From Rhizophlyctis rosea (taxonomy: Eukaryota > Chytridiomycota > Chytridiomycetes > Rhizophlyctidales > Rhizophlyctidaceae), in contig JADGJC010000142.1 of NCBI GenBank assembly GCA_027596075.1, positions 18,479-82,478 on the forward strand: 64,000 nucleotides of DNA, given 5' to 3'. The notes below the pieces were generated by a model that did not search any database, had not been told where the DNA came from, and saw only the letters and a program-made list of their open reading frames with translations. The position numbers and the translations under genes are program-made. Shown here one piece after another: positions 1 to 10,961 of the stretch (position 1 is the stretch's first letter; every line of letters starts with the position of its first letter).

Positions 1-7
1 AGCCGCC

Positions 8-1336
8 ATGCCAAGCTCATCCTTCCCCAGCAGCTTATCCCTTCCCTCCCTACCCTCTCTTCCGCCCTCCGTGGCTGCAAAGCTTCCGAAATGGGACACC
101 ATACCATATCCATACATCACCTATCCCCTTCTCTTCCTCCTGACAACGACCACCACACACCACCTCATTTCATATATTAACAACCGCCGTGGACCCAAGC
201 ACGGCAAATTCATTGCCGTAAATTTGAAAGACGGTCCCACTAAGCTTCACGTGGTAGAAGAAGGCGATGTGGCCGGAAATGGACCTATCGTTGTGTTTGT
301 TTCTGGTACGGATGTTTGAGCCATTCATTGATGTTACAAGAAAATGGTATCAGAGTTTTGACATACATATCATTCGTTACAGGTATGGGCACAAGTGGTG
401 CAAGCTTTGGACCCGTGCAGCGCAAACTTAAGGAGCGTGCTCCTGGTCTTGCAACTGTTGTCTATGACCGTGCTGGGTTGGGATGGTCCCATCCTCCAAA
501 AACAAACGGACCAAGAGGTCTTGCAACTCTTGCCGATGAACTACATACTCTCCTAACATCTGGTGAACTTCATGCTCTTTCTCGTGCTTCAAAACCATCT
601 GTCCTCCGTCCAGTCATATTGGTCGGTCATTCATATGGTGGTCCCATTGTTGAGACATATCGGTAAGTACAGCACTCCACAAGCATTCATAATCACCACT
701 TCTAACCTTCCCTCACGCGACTCCAGCCAAAACTACCCCACATCCCACATCCACTCCATAATCCTCGTAGACCCCTCCCCAACAGCCCTCTTCAGCACCC
801 TCCCAAACCTCTGCAACAAAATCTACAACCTCCGCAGACTCCTCCCCTACTTCTCCTTCCTAGGCCTCACCCGCCTCCTAGTCCCAACCCTAATGTCCCA
901 CGGCATGTTCTCCCCCAAAACTCGCTACGGCGCCGCCCTCACCCCGACCGAAAAATCCTCCCTCTACCGCGACATGATCCTAACACCCAACACCCTAGCC
1001 GCCCGCAACGAAAGCGACATGCTCTCTGGTTGCCAGGCACTCCAGATGCAGAAGGCTGCGTTGCAAGCTACGGGGAAGTACGCTACCGTTAAGCATTGTG
1101 TTGTTATTCATGGGAGTGAGAGTAAGTTTCCACAGGGGATGAGTGGGATGCCGGAAGAAGAGTTTGAGAGGAGGGCGAGGGAGGAGAGGTATGAGACGGG
1201 GTTGGCGTTGTCTAAGGGGAGGCAGGGGGAGTGGAAGGGGTTTTGGGTTGATGAAGGGGCGGATCATATGGGGACTGTTGTTGGGGAGTTGGTTGTTGAG
1301 GCGGTTTTGGAGGCTGTGGGGAGTGTGAAGGTGTAG
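8..1336 (+). CDS. alpha/beta hydrolase, membrane-anchored N-terminus
   Basis: Three exons (8-305, 383-662, 727-1336) give 395 aa. Both introns have GT...AG ends and restore frame across conserved motifs. Seen: a hydrophobic stretch near residues 35-50 that could anchor the protein in a membrane; the oxyanion-side motif VVFVSGMGTSG; YDRAGLGWS; the nucleophile elbow GHSYGG (Ser near residue 182); an Asp in ILVDPS; and a late His in GADHMGTV (near 373). This is the Ser-Asp-His layout of the family. The ATG at 8 sits in a good context (gccgccATG) but lies at the window edge, so an upstream exon is not excluded. The substrate cannot be told. Codon choice changes abruptly near 1015 from C-ending to G/T-ending codons within one exon. 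Confidence 0.85.
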
Positions 1337-1866
1337 ATAGCGGAGTGTTCTGTGAATTGTAGGTGTGATTATAAATTGACGCGAGGAGTAATTCCATAGA
1401 TTAGTGCGGTGTTGTATATTGGGGATATACCCTGGCATCTGGGCAACCTTTGGAGTCGTCGGAAGAATTGAAGTTCTTGCCGAATGATGTAGGCAAGCCC
1501 AATTTTGTGCATACGGTAGGGTCGTCAGAGCCTCTGATGGCGCCGCGGAAGAGTGGGTAGTCCACATCCAGAAATTGTGTCCATCCCGTCCAAATGCCCT
1601 CCTCTCCCAATTACCCGTCGTGTAATCAGATTGACTCCATTTCCGCGACTTTATGAAGACCTTTCCGCAACCCTTCGACTAACTTTTTTGATACGAAACA
1701 AGAGATTCTCTATCATCCAACAAAACAAAATAACTTGTTGCCTGAAAGCCCGACTCACCCAATAATGTACAACCGAAAGAAAGAACAAACAAAAAAACAA
1801 AAAAACCCATCTACAAATAAACACGAAAAGCAAGACCACCGTTCAACCAAAACCAAAAAACAAAAA
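1337..1866. other. intergenic, convergent 3' ends
   Basis: This stretch lies between the 3' ends of the hydrolase and the next minus-strand gene. A 69-codon minus-strand ORF (1401-1610) has no recognisable motif. The part from about 1770 to 1865 is very A-rich on the plus strand, consistent with 3' UTR or terminator sequence. I see no supported gene. Confidence 0.5.
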
Positions 1867-2464
1867 TCACGCATGCGCACCCTTCCCACCCCCCAACCCC
1901 TTCCCACCCGGCGCCCCAACAACCTGCTGATCATCCCCCCCATCCCCACCCCCACCCCGTCTATTCGCCATCGGCGTCCCAATCGGCGCCGAACTCGGCG
2001 GCCCCGGCGTCGTAGGAAACCCGTTGGCGGCGGGCTGGGGTTGTTGCGGGTGCGCCGCGTGATGTGATGGTGAGGGATGTGATGCGTGAGATGATGAAGA
2101 CGATGATGAAGGTGCGGTTGTTGATGCTGATGAGGGTATCGGGTGGGCGGATGGTGTTGAGGTGTGGGCGTTTCGGAGGGCAGCGAGGGTTTGTTCGCGG
2201 TGGTGGATTCGGACGCGGTCGAGGGATTTGGTTAGGGGGTCGAACCATGCCTGAAGGTCAGTCAATATGAGCGAGTGTTTGGTTCTTTGAATCTTCTGAG
2301 GACCTGAACAACAAGATACCACTGCAACGAAAACAAACCTTCGTAACAACATACTGTTGATTCACCGCCTCCTTAACGGGGTTAAATAACCTATCCCGTT
2401 CCTCCCTCCTATCCGCCTGCTCCACCTGCTGCTTCTGTAGCAGAAGCGCCTGCTGGAAGCGCAT
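1867..2464 (-). CDS. hypothetical protein, helical N-terminus and low-complexity tail
   Basis: Two exons (2464-2339, 2250-1867) joined by an 88-nt intron (gtttgt...ttcag) give 169 aa. The N-terminal 75 residues are Gln/Glu/Arg-rich and likely helical (LLLQKQQVEQADRREERDR, then AWFDPLTKSLDRV). The tail is Ser/His/Pro-rich and ends in Gly-rich sequence. I do not recognise the family; a small chromatin or Mediator-like subunit would fit the composition, but that is a guess. The frame stays open upstream to 2878 through Pro-rich sequence, so the start could be earlier. I chose the ATG at 2464 because coding quality drops upstream of it. Confidence 0.55.
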
Positions 2465-3127
2465 GTTTAGGGACGGGCTGGGTGGTGCGCGGGTCGAGGC
2501 TGGAGAGGTTGGGGCGGACGCGGAGTGGAGGGCGGAAGGAGGGCGCGGACCGGGTTTTGGCTTTGGTTGCTCCAATTTGGGGAGTTGTTGGGGTGAGTTA
2601 TGTTTGTGTAAGGGTTGGAGAGCAGTGTGTAGTCGATGTGAGGCCCTTGATAGTGCGAATGGTTGCAAGATGGGGGTTTTCGGAATGAGGGAATGGGAAA
2701 GAAGGGTTTTGGAATTGGGGGAGATGGGCAGCGGATTCTTCCGACTTTGGAAATGAGACCTGCCACCGCGCCACGTGATCTGATGTAAACAAAAATCATT
2801 GCCATCCCCCAAGTTCGAAGTTGAGTTCCCTCTCATATGCGATGACAATATGTATCTATTCTGCAGAGTCAGTTGCAATGTTTTTGAGAGATGCCCAGCA
2901 TCGAGGACAGCGACCGCATGGGCGATTGTGCTGGCAACTGTACTAAGCTCACCACACGTGCCAATGTTTGCTCCGTCAAGTTCGCAACAAAACCACTAAC
3001 CCAAGCACAAATCCACTCTCACAAGGGCAACCTATAAATCCCATCATTTTACAAGATCTTCATCATTCTGTACAATATATCCTGCATCACATTGCCGTAG
3101 AACCTCAGCACATTTCCGCACACATCA
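2465..3127. other. intergenic or 5' region of the preceding gene
   Basis: The minus strand stays open to 2878 in frame with the gene ending at 1867, but the sequence is Pro-rich and lacks motifs. The rest (2880-3127) is the 3' flank of TVP23. No other gene is supported here. Confidence 0.4.
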
Positions 3128-4149
3128 TCAAACCCTTCCTGCAGGCGCCGGAGCACCCCCACCCCCGCTGAAGAAACTTCCAATACGGTTAGTGATAAAG
3201 TTCCCAACCATTCCCTGCACCATGCCCTGTCCTGCGATGAAGGACGTGAGCTTCGCCTTCGCGTCCTATTAGCATTGAGTGGATCAGTATAACCCACATG
3301 ACAGTAGAAAAGCCTTGAAGAGACGCTTGAGTCAGCTAAACATACCTTCTCACACCGGGTATATCCAATTAAATTCGCCACATTCATGACAATCGACACG
3401 ATAGTCACGAGGAACCATCCCAGATTAAATTTGAGCAAGGCGATGAAGGCTAACAATCCCCATATGACGGGCGTAACGTAGAGTACGGTCCAGAAGACGC
3501 GCGAGTCTGTGGCGTTGACTACTCGGTTCTGCAAGTTTTTGAGACGTTAAAAAACGGCAAGTACCCCAAGAGAATTCATGACAGCCTGCCACAAAGCGAA
3601 ACGCTCCTTCTTGAAAAAACACACCACCCACACGTCCAACATACCTCCTTACTCTCAAAAACCCACACATTACTCCCATCCTCCCGAATCTCATTCCACC
3701 ACCTCAACCCAACCAGCAACCGTCCCGTGACATTCTTCACCGTCCAAAAGTCGAAACTCAACAGGAGGACGATGACGACAAAGGGAAAGACGAATTTGGA
3801 CGGGAACCAGATGCTGGATGTGATATACACTATCAGGGCGAGGCCGCGGAAAAGGAAGAGGAAGAGGAGAGCTGTTGGGTGCCTGTGAGGAGGGGGATGG
3901 TGAGACGGTTAGTGGATGTGTTAGGGATTGGCAGGATGAGTGGGATGCCGTACGAGGAGAGTTGGAAGATGGATTGTTGTTGGGGTGGTTGGTTGGAGGT
4001 TATGTTGCCTTGGCCGGACTCTAGGTCTGGTGTTGTGCCGGCTATGGGAGCGGCGTTTTGGACGAGGTTTTGTCGGTCCTGTGGGGGATCGGGGGGTTCA
4101 GCGTTGATGAGCGGTTGTGTTCAGAGAACAAGAGCCCAAAACTTACCAT
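3128..4149 (-). CDS. TVP23: TVP23 family Golgi membrane protein
   Basis: Five exons on the minus strand: 4149-4147, 4078-3954, 3882-3645, 3528-3346, 3265-3128 (228 aa). The joins recover the family's order: SSHPTALLFLFLFRGLA, a run of transmembrane helices, the signature LLVGLRWWN followed by NVWVFESKE, then DSRVFW, PVIWGLLAF and NLIGYTRC. The C-terminus is Gly/Ala/Pro-rich. TVP23 (FAM18 in animals) is a multi-span protein of late Golgi vesicles that helps retrieve Golgi enzymes. Exon 1 holds only the initiator ATG followed at once by gtaagt. All four introns (68-116 nt) keep frame. Identification is firm; the exact first exon is slightly less so. Confidence 0.93.
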
Positions 4150-4583
4150 TGCGACGCGTGGCACTGAGTAGATGCTTTTTACACGCTATGGGGTATGTAT
4201 AGGGTCACGCTTTTCGTTCGGGCGATTCAAATGGCTGCTGTGTAAATTGCAATCACGGAAGAAGAGAGTTGTGGGAATGCGTGAAGTTGGGGCCATGCGG
4301 TTGGTGACACGTGCTGGCTGACTGGCTGGACCCCATTCGCTCCTGGCTGAAGAGCCGAAACCTTGTCGCATCTCCATTCTCCAAACATCGTACTTTACAT
4401 TCTGCGAACATACACAATCTTTGTGCTCCATAAAGCTCCTAAACAAACTATCTACATTGTTGCCCTTGCCTAATTCGCGAGTTATATACTCTCCGCCGAG
4501 ACTTCTAATCAAGCCAAACTATCTACATCCTAATCCCGACTCTACCCATCATTCGCCAACAACCTCTTCCCGCAACCACTCCC
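4150..4583. other. intergenic
   Basis: This is the upstream region of TVP23 and the 3' flank of the next minus-strand gene. No ORF with motifs or splice support is visible. Confidence 0.5.
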
Positions 4584-5696
4584 TTACTTCTGCGCGTACA
4601 CATCAGCCATAGCACCCCCATACTCCCTCAAACTCTCCCGAAATTCCTCATAACGCGTTAATTCCTCCCACCGGCTTTTCACATAAGCGTTGACCCTATC
4701 AGCAAATGTGCGACAGATCCCGCTGTACTGATTTGCATGACTAGCAATTTTCAGTGCAGTAGCTGGGGTGAGATCTTTTGCGAGGATGTCGTTCCCGACA
4801 AAGCGTTGGAGGTTGCCCATTTGGAAGTAATCTGCGGCCCGGACGAGGTCTAGGCGTGCGTCCAGATCGGGAGGTTGTTTTAAAATCATATTGTTGGTGT
4901 ATATGAATTCCAGAAGAGAATGGATGGTTGCGGCGGAGAAATCGAGTATTTTGATGATCCGACGTGACGGGGAGGTAGAATTGTTGGTCGTCACATCTGA
5001 GGACGTTCCTGTCATCCCAGTTGAGAAAAGGGCCTTGAAGTATGCGCTACGACAGGTCAGGACAACGCTATGGGCCAGGACGTTTACGTCTGGCTGATCG
5101 TCAGAATTGACGATATTAAACGTGATATCGGCCAGGAGTTCATTGAGGAACAAGTGACTGAACGGGGAACGGGAGATGGTGGGAGGTCGCAGACATGTTG
5201 GTGGGTGACATACTTGGAGGGTGACTGAAGCAAAAATGGACCCGTCCGGTGCAAGATGTCGCCGAAAAGTATCGACTGTGCTAATCTTCTTCCAAACTAT
5301 GGACTTTGCGGTAGCATCCACTGTGTGCGTAGAAGACAACCGACGGAACGTAACGTCGCCCTTTTGTAGGTGCTTGAAAGAGAGGATCGCAGAATCAATT
5401 GAACGGGACCAGTCTGCATGTTGCGTCTCCTTCTCGCTCCTGATGGAAGTGCATCTAGCTTTTATGGTTGGAACGTCAGACCCCTCCCCTAAAGCAACAG
5501 AGATTTTCAGCTGCCACAAGCAGTCAGTTCGTCCGAACACGTCTGAAACGAATTCCGTCGTAGTGTTGTGATGCAGCGCGCTCTCAAGTTTCTGACGTAC
5601 TCCGAGGAAGAGATGCTCATATTCTAGGGTCGTGGTGAGTTTGTTCACACGCGGGAAGGACGGGATGGTGCCAGTGGGAGTTGGATCTTCCGCCAT
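4584..5696 (-). CDS. MATH-BTB domain protein (CUL3 adaptor-like)
   Basis: A single exon of 370 aa from the ATG at 5696; the frame is open to 5786, but the added 30 residues look like 5' leader. The N-terminal half has the pattern of a divergent MATH domain (aromatic/beta-rich, with DCLWQLKISVALG). The BTB/POZ fold follows from about residue 185: DITFNIVNSDD, then VLAHSVVLTCRSAYFKALF, then a C-terminal BACK-like helical part with YTNNM and LDLVRAADYFQM. Such proteins bind a substrate through MATH and CUL3 through BTB. Unlike most genes here it has no intron. A paralogue with the same domain order is at 32925. Confidence 0.85.
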   Translation of the reverse strand: MAEDPTPTGTIPSFPRVNKLTTTLEYEHLFLGVRQKLESALHHNTTTEFVSDVFGRTDCLWQLKISVALGEGSDVPTIKARCTSIRSEKETQHADWSRSIDSAILSFKHLQKGDVTFRRLSSTHTVDATAKSIVWKKISTVDTFRRHLAPDGSIFASVTLQVCHPPTCLRPPTISRSPFSHLFLNELLADITFNIVNSDDQPDVNVLAHSVVLTCRSAYFKALFSTGMTGTSSDVTTNNSTSPSRRIIKILDFSAATIHSLLEFIYTNNMILKQPPDLDARLDLVRAADYFQMGNLQRFVGNDILAKDLTPATALKIASHANQYSGICRTFADRVNAYVKSRWEELTRYEEFRESLREYGGAMADVYAQK

Positions 5697-5996
5697 CGTT
5701 AGGGCGGAAAGAGGTGTGCGGTTGGGAGGAAGGTAAGTCAGCACCGTTTTGAGTGACCGAAAGCGAGGTTGGCATCCACAATACACTTCCCCGAAAAGCT
5801 AGATGGTGGAAGTCAGGATTCTGAAGCCTGCAGCAAGAGGAAGAAAGACTGAAAAGCGGGGCCGCCTGGGCCTTAGGTTGCGTCTTGGGGCTCAGCCCTA
5901 GGCTATTTTTGACTTTGTGCACAATCCATTGCCCTCCACGCAGAATCTTTCCTTACTAATCCACCCAACTAATTCCCCCCCCACTAGTATCAACCT

Positions 5997-7764
5997 ATGC
6001 CCTTGCCTTACTTCAACAACCGGCACCTTCCACGTCCCGCGAGCCTCCCTCCGTTCAGTCGAAATACCCTCAAAACCCAACCCGACGAAGCCACTCCCCG
6101 CCTCCTCTTCGCAGCCTGTCGTGCATTATGCCGGAAAGAGTTCTGGACAGAAGCCGTGGCTCTCGACCGGCTACGGTACAAAAATACCAATCAACATAGC
6201 GGGGCGCTGCATTTTCGCAGACTCCTAGAAGTACGTCTGCGGAAGCCATTCTCTCAGACCACACGTCTTTAACAACCATTCCCTCCCTCAGGTAAAACGT
6301 GTTCTAGCACGTGTGGAAGAGGCTGCACCGGATGCACTGTTAGACGAGCTGTTGACTATCATGCATCCTAGCCGGTATGCTGTTATGCATGAATCACGTG
6401 CTGGATTTTCAATACTTACTGAACGCTTTTAGGACGGCAAGAACAGCTGGACCGTGGGAGCTCGTTCCTCAGAAACCCTACCTGTCATATATTCTCGCGA
6501 AACTCGTTGGATGCTACACTTTGCTTGAACAGCTCACCATATCGCTAACGACAGCATATACGTAAGGCTTTGCCTCCTTTCATCATGTCTTGCTGGGCGC
6601 TAATCCTTCATCGTTCCAAAAGGTACTTTCAATGTATGACAGCTCAAACGCTATTCATGGCGTTTGGTATGACGGCCATGTCGTCGCTTGCGCGTCTTCA
6701 CTTTTTGACGGAGAAAATGATGAACGATGTGGCGTCCACTTATGATGTAGTTTGGAAGCTGATGGATGGTGTGCCGGTAAGTCTGGGCTATATACGATTA
6801 GCAACTATCCGAAGAAATACGATTGCTAATGGATAAACATGAAGGATGCGAAGAGTGGGACGCCATATTACGCTGCACAGTTGCCTGGCAAGTTAGATAG
6901 AGAATTTTTGAAGTATTTGAGGGGCGACCTGAACACCGTTTCCACGGCAGGTTGGTTCTCGAAAGAAATATGCTGCTATGCTTGATCGTGCCAGTGTTGA
7001 TCGATTGTACTGCAGAATCTCCCTCAGATGAGGTAACCGAGGAAACGGACGAATACCTACCATCGCAAACAACCTCACAACCAGCGGTCGATGTTTCCGC
7101 ATCTATATCTGACGATTTTTGGTCATCGTTAGGCGACGAACACCACGCCGTCGAAGAAGCGAAGACCGATGAAACGAGCGATGTTATCGCACAAAATGTG
7201 AATAAGCCGACGACAATTGTACATCTTGAAAGGACGGCAGAGTCGAATGGTCTGCAAGATCGGAAGCGGAAAGAACCCACGCCGCTTGCGTCGGCCATAC
7301 CACTTGCCAAGCCCGCGAAGAAGAAGCGGAAGCGGGATAAGGCAGCCGATGATGTGTTTACCGCCGATGGGGAGAAACGCATGACGACGCACTCGAAAAG
7401 GCAACCCACAATTACAGAAGAGCCAGTAGCACCCCAAGTCCAGCCACCACCCTCCATATCAATTGACGCACCACAACCGGCACAACCACCGAAGAAAGTA
7501 GACAAACCTAACCTCGCCTCTCGTATACCCGCACCTTCATCTATATTGAGTTCCAAAGCTAAGAAAATGAAACCGGTATCAGAATCTTCTCCATCGGCCG
7601 GTAGCACTGCAACCGCTCAATCGTCGGTTGTTCCCCGCCCTCAAGATAGCGCGAAGAATGGACTATCGGGGATGAAGATGAGTGATAAGAAGGTCAAGAA
7701 AAAGGCGAAGAAGAAAGGAGGGAGTGGAGGTGCAAACGAAATAGATGATATTTTTGGCTTTTGA
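5997..7764 (+). CDS. NEPRO/Rmp1-like nucleolar protein (RNase MRP subunit candidate)
   Basis: Six exons (5997-6230, 6292-6374, 6433-6561, 6623-6776, 6845-6950, 7016-7764) give 484 aa; every junction keeps frame. The N-terminal 240 residues are helical, with YTLLEQLTISLTTAYTYF and LFMAFGMTAMSSLARL. This matches the pattern I know from the NEPRO N-terminal domain, whose yeast counterpart Rmp1 belongs to RNase MRP. The C-terminal half is disordered and Lys-rich (nuclear/nucleolar targeting, e.g. PAKKKRKRDK) and ends in NEIDDIFGF, a short motif seen at the end of several nucleolar proteins. Assignment rests on remembered family pattern, so function is probable rather than certain. Confidence 0.65.
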
Positions 7765-8253
7765 GTTGTTGGATGCGTGTTTATAGTGTATTGGGTTTGT
7801 GTTGTATGGATTTTGATGAGCTCCAGGAGTTGGGCGTGAAACGCGAAAGACATTGACAAAAGTATTGATGTGCTTCCATTCATTTGGAACTTTCCACATA
7901 CAGAGGTGTTTTGGGAGGTTCGAGGACCCTGCTGCGCGCTGAGCGGCAGTGTTGACGGCAGGAACACAAGGGAACAAAAAGCTGCGCAATTGAAGAACGC
8001 GTGGGCCAGTGGTTGGCCTGTGGGTTGCGCCGGGCCATAGCGGCAAGGCGGAACCTTGTTGGGCCAGTACCCAAAAATAGCCTCAGATGCGGCAGGCAAG
8101 ATCTTCTTCATCAAACAATCACTTTCCAGCCCATCTGTGTAAACGAGAAGTCTCCTTCCGGGTTTCATATCAGCAATTGCGCTCGTCACCACTTCCAATT
8201 TGCTCCAGTGACTTCAGATCAGTAACATCTTTTTAATCCACCAGTTCCCAAAG
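7765..8253. other. intergenic
   Basis: A minus-strand reading frame (8198-7641) runs through this region but ends antisense inside the preceding gene and lacks motifs. I treat the region as the promoter and 5' UTR of the TPR gene at 8254. Confidence 0.5.
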
Positions 8254-10553
8254 ATGACGTCAGACCCCTTCCCCCTCCAAGGCGTAAAACTCTCCTTCCT
8301 AGACACATTCATCTCCCAATCGGGCGGCCGCCACAAACTCCAATCCCTCACCACAACCCAAGTCGTCCAAAAATACATTAAAGCAAAACACCCTTCCACA
8401 TCTCTCGTCTCCTCCCTCCCCGCCGATTTAACCGGCACCGCCCAATGGTTTATTTCCCACGCGTGGGGCTACGAGTTCTTGGACACTGTTGATGCGATTA
8501 AGGAGTATTTCAAGGACAAGGATGATGTGGTGATTTGGGTGGATGTGTTCTGTTGGGGGCAGGGTGAGGCGGATGAGAAGGGAGTTGGATGGTTTTCGAA
8601 TACTTTGGTGGGTGGTTTTAAGGAGATTGGGAATGTTCTGTTGGTTTTGCAGCCGTGGAATGATCCTGTTGCTTTGACGAGGGCTTGGTGAGTTCTTTTT
8701 GGCCGCTTTTTTTTTGAATCGATGCAAACCTTGGAGATTTGCTGATGTAGTAGTATTCACTAATACGCTCAACTCTTCCTGTTTACTTTAGGTGTATTTA
8801 TGAACTGTATGCTGCAGCCCAAACCTCCTCCCGTTTTGCCATCACCCTCCCATCCCATGCAACCGAAGACTTCAACCTATCCCTCCAGGAAGACCCCTAC
8901 GTCTTCTACAATGCACTTGAATCCATCAACTCCTCCACCAGCAAGTCCTCCAAACCCACTGACCAAAAATCCATCCATGAAGCCATCACCTCCACAGTCG
9001 GATACGAAGCCCTAGACCGTCTAGTCTTTGCCCTCCTCTTCTCCTGGACCGTCTCCACCCTCCAGTCCCAAATTTCCACCGCCAAAAGGGACGGAAACGA
9101 AATCGAACAAGCCAACCTCCTCTACAGTCTTGGAAGACTCTACCTAGACCAAGGCCGCCAAGACGAACTCGAACCCCTCTTCCACGAATGTCTGGAAATC
9201 CGCGCAGAAGTCCTCGGCGACAACCACCGCGATACCCTGAAAGCCGCCACATCCCTGGGAACCGTCTATGCCCAACAAGGCAAACACGACCAGGCTGAAA
9301 AGCTCTACCTCGAAATTCTGGAACGGAGGAAACGCGCTTTGGGTCCTGACCACGTCGATGTGTTCTCCTCTATGTACAACCTTGCTTCCCTCTACTCTGC
9401 TCAAGGCAAGGACGAACAGGCTGAGAAGCTCTACCTTGACATCCTGAAATGGAAACGCCGTGTGTTGGGAGAGGAACATCGTGACACGCTTACGTCTATT
9501 CATAACCTTGCCAACCTGTACCTTGCACAAGGGGACTATGCTAAGGCGGAACCACTTTGTATTCAGGCGGTGGAGGGGAGGAGACGGACTTTGGGCCCTG
9601 ACCATGCGGATACGTTGGAGTCTGTTACTTGTCTTGCTGGTGTATATAATGATAGGGGTGATTACGACAAGGCGGAACCACTTTATGTTGACTGTTTGGA
9701 AAGGCGGAGGAGGGTTTTGGGTGAGGATGATGCTACCACGTTGATTTCATTGGACCTTCTTGCGGGATTGTACCGTAGCCGTGGGGAATTCGACCGGGCG
9801 GAGGAGTTGTACAAGGAAAGTCTAGAGCGTCGCAAGGAACTGTTGGGTGAGGAGCACCCTGATACTATTGTTAGTGTTGAGCAGGTGGAGGAAGTTCGAA
9901 AGGAAAAAGACGAGGAGGGCGGGAAGGGCGCGGTTAATGAAAGTGAAGCTGCGGCTGTTGCAGCAGAGAAGGCGGATGAACCATCTGGCCTTTACCGAAC
10001 TATTTCGCGACAGAGGACGCACAGTAGGACGTTGTCCCGTCTTGGGAAGAGCCATGAGAGGAAAGGGTCGCAATGGCAGGCTATCATTGAGGAGGCTGGT
10101 GCGACGTTGCCCGAGACTTCCGTTGGAACAACTGCAGGCGGCACTCTGAAACGCGAAAAACGCCTAAGCACTCTCCCCCGCCCTACCACCAAACCCCCCA
10201 CCTTCCGCATCGTAAACGACACCACCCCCGCACCCATCGCCCTTACTTCCACCTCCCTTATCGCAAACTGCTACTCCCCAACCTGTACCACTTCCACACT
10301 CTGCTACAGCACGTCATGCCCAAGGCGTTTCGAGCAGCAAGTGACGAGGTTGTTGAGTCAGTCATCGCCTGCGCAGTTGGATTTGTCGCTCCCGGATGTT
10401 GGGGAGGTTGATACGCCTAGGGAGACGACGCCGGAGGGGAGTGAGGCGGGGAGTGGGGCTACGACGCCTGGTGGGGGGGAGAAGAAGGCGGAGAAGGAGA
10501 AAAAGGGCTTTTGGAAGGGGTTCTTTGGGTTGAAGAAGAAGAGTAAGCGTTGA
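8254..10553 (+). CDS. TIR-like N-terminal domain plus kinesin-light-chain-type TPR repeats
   Basis: Two exons (8254-8687, 8792-10553) give 731 aa. The N-terminal 160 residues hold FISHAWGYEFLDTVDAI, VVIWVDVFCWGQ, VLLVLQPWNDP and LTRAWCIYELY. This resembles a TIR-like fold often found before TPR arrays in protists and zoosporic fungi. About six 42-residue TPR units follow, each ending with RR..LG..H.DTL, as in kinesin light chain. After the repeats comes a Cys cluster (CYSPTC...CYSTSC) and a basic amphipathic end (KGFWKGFFGLKKKSKR) that could contact membranes. Enzyme activity of the TIR-like part is unproved. A signalling or self/non-self sensor role is inference. Confidence 0.85.
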
Positions 10554-10961
10554 AAGGCCGTTACCCATGGTTATTGTTTCGTATTTTATGGTGCTGCTTC
10601 TGGTCATATTGGTAGCTTTTAGGGTTTGCGGTAGATAGATTTTTTTATTTAGAGCACAGTTAGGTTGCGTGGCGTGGTTGGATGGGTGCCTGTGAATAGA
10701 GAACGATCAATTCAGGATGCATTGGGGGTTGCAATCACACCGACATATGAGATATATGAAAAGTTGCGTGGTGAGTGACTCCGGAATTGACCACATTGAC
10801 GTTGGTTTCGGTCAAAGTCTCTTCAGCTGGCAATCAACTTGCTCCTGACCCAGGACAAAATCAGTGGGGCATTGCACATAAGTTACGTGATGATACTTGA
10901 TTGCCGCTCAGTGCATTTTGACTAAGGAGCGGTGCTATGGCCGTTACATACAAACACTTGC
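10554..10961. other. intergenic, convergent 3' ends
   Basis: This lies between the TPR gene and the Myb-like copy 1. I see no gene. Confidence 0.5.

Noticed and set aside
1401..1610. Minus-strand 69-codon ORF
   Set aside because: Short, no motif, located in a 3' flank.
7641..8198. Minus-strand 185-codon ORF
   Set aside because: Ends inside the preceding gene on the opposite strand and has no motif.
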